Shown here piece by piece: positions 8,060 to 12,810 of a DNA stretch of 12,810 nt; position 1 is the stretch's first letter; every line of letters begins with the position of its first letter. The position numbers and the translations under genes were made by a program. A model generated the notes under the pieces. The model saw nothing but the letters and a program-made list of their open reading frames with translations. It did no database searches and was not told the origin of the DNA. Source of the stretch: Coemansia sp. RSA 1804. Its lineage: Eukaryota > Kickxellomycota > Kickxellomycetes > Kickxellales > Kickxellaceae. Location: assembly GCA_027578815.1 (NCBI GenBank), contig JANBTH010000676.1, forward strand, positions 1 through 12,810, written 5' to 3'.

Positions 8060-8587
8060 ATGTCACCACCAATTACACGTAGCAAATCATCTATTAGCAG
8101 CAGTCAAAATAAGGAATTTTGCTCTCAAAAACTTTGCATCTGCCAAAGAAACTTTACGCCAACATCTCGTAAAAAGATAGTTGAAAAATACAAGCATGAT
8201 GTTTCAGCTGTTTGGCAAGAAGCACCATGGAAGCATAATCCAAGGCTTGCTACCAAATGTAAAGTAATACAACAAAACAATATGCCAATAGGGTTTGTTG
8301 ACAATGGCACAAAATTTTAATACAACTTTACAGATCCAGAAATAAAGGAAAAAACTAAACGCCGTTATCGCCCAACAGCCTATAGAATGTCATTTTTAAC
8401 TTATTCAAATTTCTACAACCCGGATTATACGGTATCTCATCTCTGTCACCATTCTGAATGCTACAACTGGGACCACCATACTCTAGAAAAGCTTAATGTG
8501 AACAAAGGTAGAGATGGCTGCCCTGGCCCTCCCAACTGCAAGCATATAGTTTCTTGTTTAATTCCAGGATCAACTTCACATATGTGA
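8060..8587 (+). pseudogene. His-Cys box (I-PpoI-like) homing endonuclease with one in-frame TAA
   Basis: A single frame of 175 codons plus stop, broken only by TAA at 8318-8320 (codon 87). Length is close to the 163 residues of I-PpoI, and of the three copies this one looks most like it. The box reads VSHLCHHSEC (catalytic His, codon 127), then WDHH, NVNKGRDGCPG (metal Asn, codon 148, and a zinc Cys) and NCKHIVSC. Upstream, the KCKVI...IGFVDNG segment matches the C...G[YF] part of the family. I-PpoI has Trp-Gln-Tyr where this protein has Phe-stop-Tyr, so a CAA to TAA change (C to T) is the simplest reading. An alternative is a 75-nt in-frame intron, GT at 8259 to CAG at 8331-8333, which would remove the stop and give about 150 residues, but it would also remove the conserved-looking segment. 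ATG 8060 is the first after an in-frame TAA at 8027. Confidence 0.75.
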
Positions 8588-8875
8588 AAATATTAATTAG
8601 GCTAATAAGCAATTAATATAATTATACTAACTAGCAGTTAATGCTACTAACCGGTTTCCTTATTATAAAGTGATTAGAATTTGTTGCTAAAAAACAGAAA
8701 AACAGCAAAATGATGTGTCCAAATAATTTATTGATGTGGTGCTGAGTAATGAAGAACCACAAAAATTAATTTTACAGTAACCTAAGTTTTGGTGAATATC
8801 ACATGTTTCTTGTTAAACTATTATACTGTTTAATTCATTATCAGCCAAATTTTATTATAAACATGATCTCATGTT

Positions 8876-9448
8876 TTATTCTATTAAAGCTGGAATTGTT
8901 GATTTAGAAGTAAATCTAATGCATTGTGGCTTATGAAGACAGCTAGGATACCAAAAGTTTCCTGGATTTTTGTCATAAGGATGTATCCAAATCCATTCAG
9001 GTCATTTTTGTCTTAGTTTATTCTCAGTGTCTAACTCAAGCACTATGTGTTTTGGATTACAACAATGAAGTATTCCACGACCATTATAATTAACCTGGTC
9101 AGGGCAGAGATGCAAAGCTTGGTCTTTAGAAACTGGTATTTTATTATACCGTTCTCTACAATAAAGAATAAAACATATTCTATGTAAAGCTCTTTGGTAT
9201 TGGATTCCATTTACAACAACCGTTATTGCATTGAATTTAAAAGAATAGTGGCAATGCTCGTTTTGTAGGGCTGGAGGCATTTCATTGACAGGAATGTCTT
9301 TTATTGGTACTTTTTTGTAGTATGGATTTCCATGTGAATTTTTATTTAGTTTGATTAGATGTTCAAATTTGTCTAGAACTTCCTTTGGCCATAAATGTGG
9401 TGGATCTCTGCAAGTGGGACTGTTTTTCTTTTTTAACGTTTTGTGCAT
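8876..9448 (-). pseudogene. His-Cys box homing endonuclease with in-frame TGA at a zinc-ligand Cys
   Basis: The frame from ATG 9448 (in-frame stop TGA just upstream at 9463-9461) runs 148 codons to TGA at 9004-9002, then stays open 41 more codons to TAA at 8878-8876. Before the TGA are ALHLCPD (likely catalytic His, codon 113), HCCNPKHIVLE and TENKLRQK (metal Asn, codon 143). After it come IHPYDKNPG and PSCLHKPQC, which supply the last Cys/His zinc ligands. In I-PpoI the spacing is Asn, Lys, Gly, Arg, two residues, Cys; here the seventh position is the stop, so one base change from TGT or TGC explains it. The downstream part is clearly coding in character, so the break is recent or read through. 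Basic, Lys-rich N-terminus (MHKTLKKK). No rDNA or intron context was seen. Confidence 0.72.
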
Positions 9449-10287
9449 TTGGGAAACAGTTCAGTTGTTGTAACAATATTGTTGTAAAACAAAATACTAA
9501 TGTTGAGTTACAATAGTAAATTGGTATGCAAAAGTAGAGAATGAAATAGTTATTTATCAACCCCATTATTGATACAAAGATTGTTAAGTTTATATAATGC
9601 AATCCATGTCCCCGCTATCTGAGTGGAAATATTAGCTTTCTAATTTGTTCTATGTTTTAATTTCTTTACTATAAGAATATTTACTTTCAATATACATTTA
9701 AGCTTTATATGTGCTACTCAGACTTTAACTCCATTACAATTTTTCGTATTTGCAAGAAAATTCAAAGTTTATATTATTACAGCTAATAAAACGGTATGTG
9801 AAGTTTACTAATTGCAGACAGAACCCTAACATGCATCAAAATACTACAATTTTTTATAGTGGTTTTATATTTTATTTGTATTACTATTTAGCTATGTTAA
9901 TTATCATTTGGTTTGCTTCTAAACCACTTTTTTTTTAAAATTATTACGTCATATCTGCTAAGAGTATTTTAGAATTTTCACGGATAGCCTCTGTTTTTCA
10001 AGTGTGATTGTAAACTTTGCAGTCTTCCTAGCTAGTAAAAAACTTATTTATTGCTTATACAAACTGTTAATTTCTTTAACCACTTCCTGCAAAGGTTTAT
10101 TTTTCTACTAAAGGTCTTTTCAGCACATTATTAAAAATTATGTTGTTCTATTGTGTCATTTCTACTGTTGAAAGCATAATATAGCTATTAGCGAATATTA
10201 ATGTTGCCAGTGTGGCAGAGGAAAAACAACTTAATAGTTAATAAAATGCTAAATATCAAGCTGCGTTGCTAATTATTAGTTGCATGA
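9449..10287. other. AT-rich intergenic DNA, no gene seen
   Basis: This is the upstream flank of the minus nuclease gene, then AT-rich DNA. Open frames at 9363-9602 (-) and 9750-9938 (+) are of low complexity and rich in Phe, Ile and Tyr, as expected by chance at this base composition. No RNA gene was recognised. Confidence 0.5.
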
Positions 10288-10775
10288 TTATTGGCAAGGA
10301 TTTCTGTTTTTTCCAAAGTCAGGACCTGTGGACTTTTCTAATCCATTGGTATCACAATAAAGTTTGTTGAATTTATTCAATTCATAATAAGCTTTTTACT
10401 TAGCATTTAGTGAAAACTTTTTTCACTAATTTTCCTTACAAATAAAATAAAATTGTGCATCCAGGCAATGATACCCAGCAGGAATTATTGGCTTTTTTTG
10501 CATCAAGCTTGCAATCTGGACCTACCAAACTCCAGCCACGATATTCATTTCTCAGCTGCCCATCCATCACTAGTGAGGCAGCAATCATAAGTTTTATCTG
10601 GATTTTCTCATTTTATTTTTGACTCATTGGTATACAATGTATCGTCTTTGAATAGTAAAGCTAAAATAAAGTATAATAATACCTACTATTTAGCTTTTAT
10701 ACAACCATCTTTTTGCCACGATTGTAATAATTGCTCAAAACTTTTGGCATATTGTTGGATATTGGTTCTTTGCAT
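10288..10775 (-). pseudogene. decayed or multi-exon coding region, family not recognised
   Basis: Three minus-strand stretches in sequence read like protein. (a) ATG 10775 to TAG 10686, 29 residues, including YAKSFEQLLQSWQKDGCIKAK in part. (b) ATG 10588 to TAA 10436, 50 residues, including MDGQLRNEYRGWSLVG and NNSCWVSLPGC. (c) An open stretch 10395-10288 including KLYCDTNGLEKSTGPDFG. Pieces b and c are in different frames, with GTAAGG at the end of b, but I found no acceptor that joins b to c in frame. The NSCW(V)S motif loosely resembles NDCWLS of the nuclease at 6835-7552, so this may be a fourth, more decayed member, but no SHLC or CCNPKH-like box was found. Base composition is richer in GC than the flanks. 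Confidence 0.33.
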
Positions 10776-10961
10776 TTAGTTGCTATTTCCAACAGAAATA
10801 AAATTTTCATGGAGCTTATATTATAATATATGCAAGGGTAGTGTTAGCATTTAATTAGCTTTAGATTGTACATAGGCGGCAGGTTGTGTTAACAATAATA
10901 AAAAGAGTAACTGTAGTTCTACCTTCAAAAACTTTTATAATTACAAAATCAGCACAACATC

Positions 10962-11074
10962 AGAAGTGATCAGTGGTAAGCTCTGATGATTGACCATCAG
11001 CCTTTTTTCCCTTGGAATGGATATTTCCTGCAGTGATCTTGAATTTAATTTCTAGATGAGCTGATCACGCTTCT
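10962..11074. repeat. imperfect inverted repeat around TGATCA
   Basis: AGAAGTGATCAG at 10962-10973 is mirrored by CTGATCACGCTTCT at 11061-11074 with two extra bases, about 87 nt apart. It could be the ends of a small decayed element. No duplication of the flanks was found. Confidence 0.3.
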
Positions 11075-11254
11075 CTTGCTTCTAAACAAACTAATAGTAG
11101 CCATCAAGAAAAAAAAGCAAACAACCGCCTCTTTTTTATTACGCTAAAAATTCTGTTGTTTCTAGAATTTCTATACTCTTTTCTCTTCATTTATTGTTTT
11201 AATCTATCCTTTTTTAAATTCCACACTCTGTACTTGTCAGACGCTAGCAAAGAA

Positions 11255-11913
11255 ATGTTGGAGAAGCATACAAATGCAAGACAGAACCAGGGTATTGACC
11301 CTATCTACAGGTTGGTTATCGCAGTCAATGCATTGGTTGCTGCACAAAAGGAGCAAGCAAGAGAGCAAATGGTGTGCGATACTAACTTGAACTCCAGGCC
11401 TGACAAAATTACACAGCGTCTTGATTTTCAGACTTGAGCATCAATATTGCAGCCAATGCTGTCGCCATCACGACTGCTTTTACGCATTTCTGTGCCACGT
11501 TTTGACATTAATAATAGCACCAATCCAGAAAGTATTTGGCCTATAAAGTCTGGTCTGTAGTTTTAGGTATGGTGCATGTAATTGATATCTCATCGCTGGC
11601 TGTTTGCGTGTATAGGCAACCAGCTCCCAAAGGATAATGATAAGCTAATCTGCCAGAAAGAATAGCAGCGATCATAGTATAGGCCAATGTAAGCCAATCC
11701 AGCTAGTCGTCAGAATTATTAACTTTTCTGTCTGCTATTTAAGCCTACGCATATTGTTAAGGATGTGAAGCTGTTGAGTCGACTATACAGAATCAACAAA
11801 GAAAACTCCTTGCTTTATTTAACGTATAATACCAACAGCTTTCTAAGGAAAACGAGGATGGTGTACACCATAGTTCAGTAGATGATATGTTGACATGCCT
11901 CAGAGATGGCTGA
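11255..11913 (+). pseudogene. decayed coding region of unknown family
   Basis: ATG 11255 starts a clean 60-residue frame to TGA 11435-11437. It contains NARQNQGIDPIYRLVIAVNA followed by LVAAQKEQAREQMV, a helical, Ala/Gln/Glu-rich stretch. An acceptor-like TACTTGTCAG ends at 11240, so an earlier exon is possible. From 11431 the next frame (shifted by one) reads like protein in blocks separated by stops: LSINIAANAVAITTAFTHF, RKYLAYKVWSVVLGMVHVID (11527 on), EAVESTIQNQQRKLLALFNV (11767-11826) and YQQLSKENEDGVHHSSVDDM (from 11830). About a dozen stops lie in this second frame before 11913. The consistent frame, higher GC and protein-like composition suggest one old gene that has decayed, or exons of one that I cannot join. 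No family is recognised. Confidence 0.35.
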
Positions 11914-12463
11914 ATGACAGCATGGGTGTTATGATGATGTATAAGATGTTAACATTTGATTAAAATTTTAACATCATTTAGGCATTAACAATACACTAAT
12001 ATTAGGATTCAATTCAAATAGTGGAATTTATTACGTGTGAACGGGGTATGCTAAAGAACTTTGTTAGTTAATATGCTATTGAATATGAGAAGATAAAACA
12101 TCAACTAAAGAAGTCTCTCAATCTAAGTCAGGCAGAACCAGGGCTTTTATACCACTTTTGATACACGTTTGTATAGCTAATTGGCACTTGTCCGTATTGA
12201 AAAGAACCCGCGACCTATCAATAGTGATGTATGATGTGCGATTGACAACTAGTGAGTGTCATCAATTATGATACCTCGTCTATTGTTGATGATATACGAT
12301 TAATAAACAACATCAGCCCGCAACAGCAAATATTAAAGCATTATCTAGTTATATTCGACAATCTGAATTATCCGTCCAGGCCTTTTTTGACACAAATAAT
12401 GTTGCAAAAATAGGACAAATGTCAACATTTGTATTTACATAAATAAATAGGGTTTGATAGATA
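11914..12463. other. AT-rich intergenic DNA, no gene seen
   Basis: No supported open frame on either strand. Small inverted repeats occur (GATGTTAA at about 11946 and TTAACATC at about 11971). There is nothing that looks like an RNA gene or a further LTR copy. Confidence 0.5.
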
Positions 12464-12734
12464 TGTTGCTCAGAGCAATGAGTGAGGACCTGAGATCAGC
12501 GACTAATGTCAATCAGCTCTGATAATGATATGCGACTCTATATCATGAGTAATGATCTGTGATCGGTGTCTGACACTTAACATCCCCACAAAGGATAATA
12601 AGAATGTTATAAGCTGTATCGGACAATAAGCGCCAATGTATAAAAGCCGCGGCTTGTCCGGAATAGTAGTTTGATAGGTTTCCTTATAGTAAATAACATA
12701 CTTTTTATATTCCACTTAAAACCCCATTGAAGCA
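12464..12734 (+). mobile_element. solo LTR, family 1 copy D (271 bp), with target-site duplication
   Basis: It starts TGTTGCTCAGAGC and ends CCCCATTGAAGCA, with TATAAAAG at 12639-12646. GATA flanks it on both sides (12460-12463 and 12735-12738), a 4-bp target-site duplication (AGATA if 5 bp are counted). It is homologous over its full length to copies A, B and C. It has an internal imperfect direct repeat (about 12478-12508 and 12543-12573, ATGAGT...CTG.GATC). No second LTR or internal region follows before the window ends, so it may be a solo LTR or, less likely, the left LTR of an element that continues to the right; the GATA duplication favours solo. The minus open frame at 12509-12715 is within it and not a gene. 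Confidence 0.75.
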
Positions 12735-12810
12735 GATATTATGAGCTATTTTTGGTCAGATAATAAAACATAACAAATTTATCATTATTTAATTGGCTAG
12801 CACGTTTTGT

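Noticed and set aside
9002..9004. Firm call of selenocysteine at the TGA
   Set aside because: No SECIS element was identified and the protein is not a known selenoprotein family; a point mutation is simpler.
9363..9602. Minus-strand open frame of 79 codons before the right nuclease gene
   Set aside because: Its end overlaps the start of the nuclease in another frame, and its start is AT-driven low complexity.
1..12810. tRNA, rRNA, CRISPR or bacterial-type features
   Set aside because: No B-box-like GGTTCGA with a matching acceptor stem, no rRNA core sequence and no regularly spaced repeats were found by eye.

Overview
The window reads as nuclear DNA of an early-diverging fungus. Zoopagomycota (Kickxellomycotina-like) or Mucoromycota are the best guesses. 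The reasons are a full-length fungal-type (FunK1) protein kinase gene, short GT-AG introns with a near-perfect TACTAAT branch site, a CT-rich tract before the kinase ATG, and long AT-rich intergenic DNA full of solo LTRs. Nothing bacterial, viral or organellar was seen. No rRNA, tRNA or CRISPR array was found.

Layout. Positions 1-164 (-) hold the start of a gene that runs off the left edge and encodes a Lys/Arg/Pro-rich N-terminus. Positions 165-533 are a divergent promoter region. Positions 534-3484 (+) hold a two-exon FunK1 kinase of about 954 residues, the only gene here that looks intact and complete. From about 3.5 to 6.05 kb lies a repeat graveyard. It contains one solo LTR of about 270 bp with a target-site duplication (4052-4319), and then an inverted pair of the same LTR (5026-5755 and 5814-6047). 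The first of that pair is split by a nested 457-bp LTR of a different family, which has its own ATAG duplication. A fourth copy with a GATA duplication sits at 12464-12734.

From 6.8 to 9.45 kb there are three different His-Cys box (zf-His_Me_endon, I-PpoI-like) nuclease genes in alternating orientation: - at 6835-7552, + at 8060-8587 and - at 8876-9448. All keep the catalytic His and metal-binding Asn of the family. Each carries one apparent lesion: a frameshift at an A7 run, an in-frame TAA, and an in-frame TGA at the exact place of a zinc-ligand cysteine. No rDNA or group I intron is recognisable around them.

From 10.3 to 11.9 kb are two further stretches that look like decayed protein-coding DNA of unknown family. 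The rest is AT-rich sequence with little to report.

There is no evidence of an operon or pathway linking these genes. The most unusual signals are the cluster of free-standing, singly-lesioned His-Cys box nucleases and the nested and inverted LTR structure. Protein family assignments are from motif recognition only; no database search was possible.
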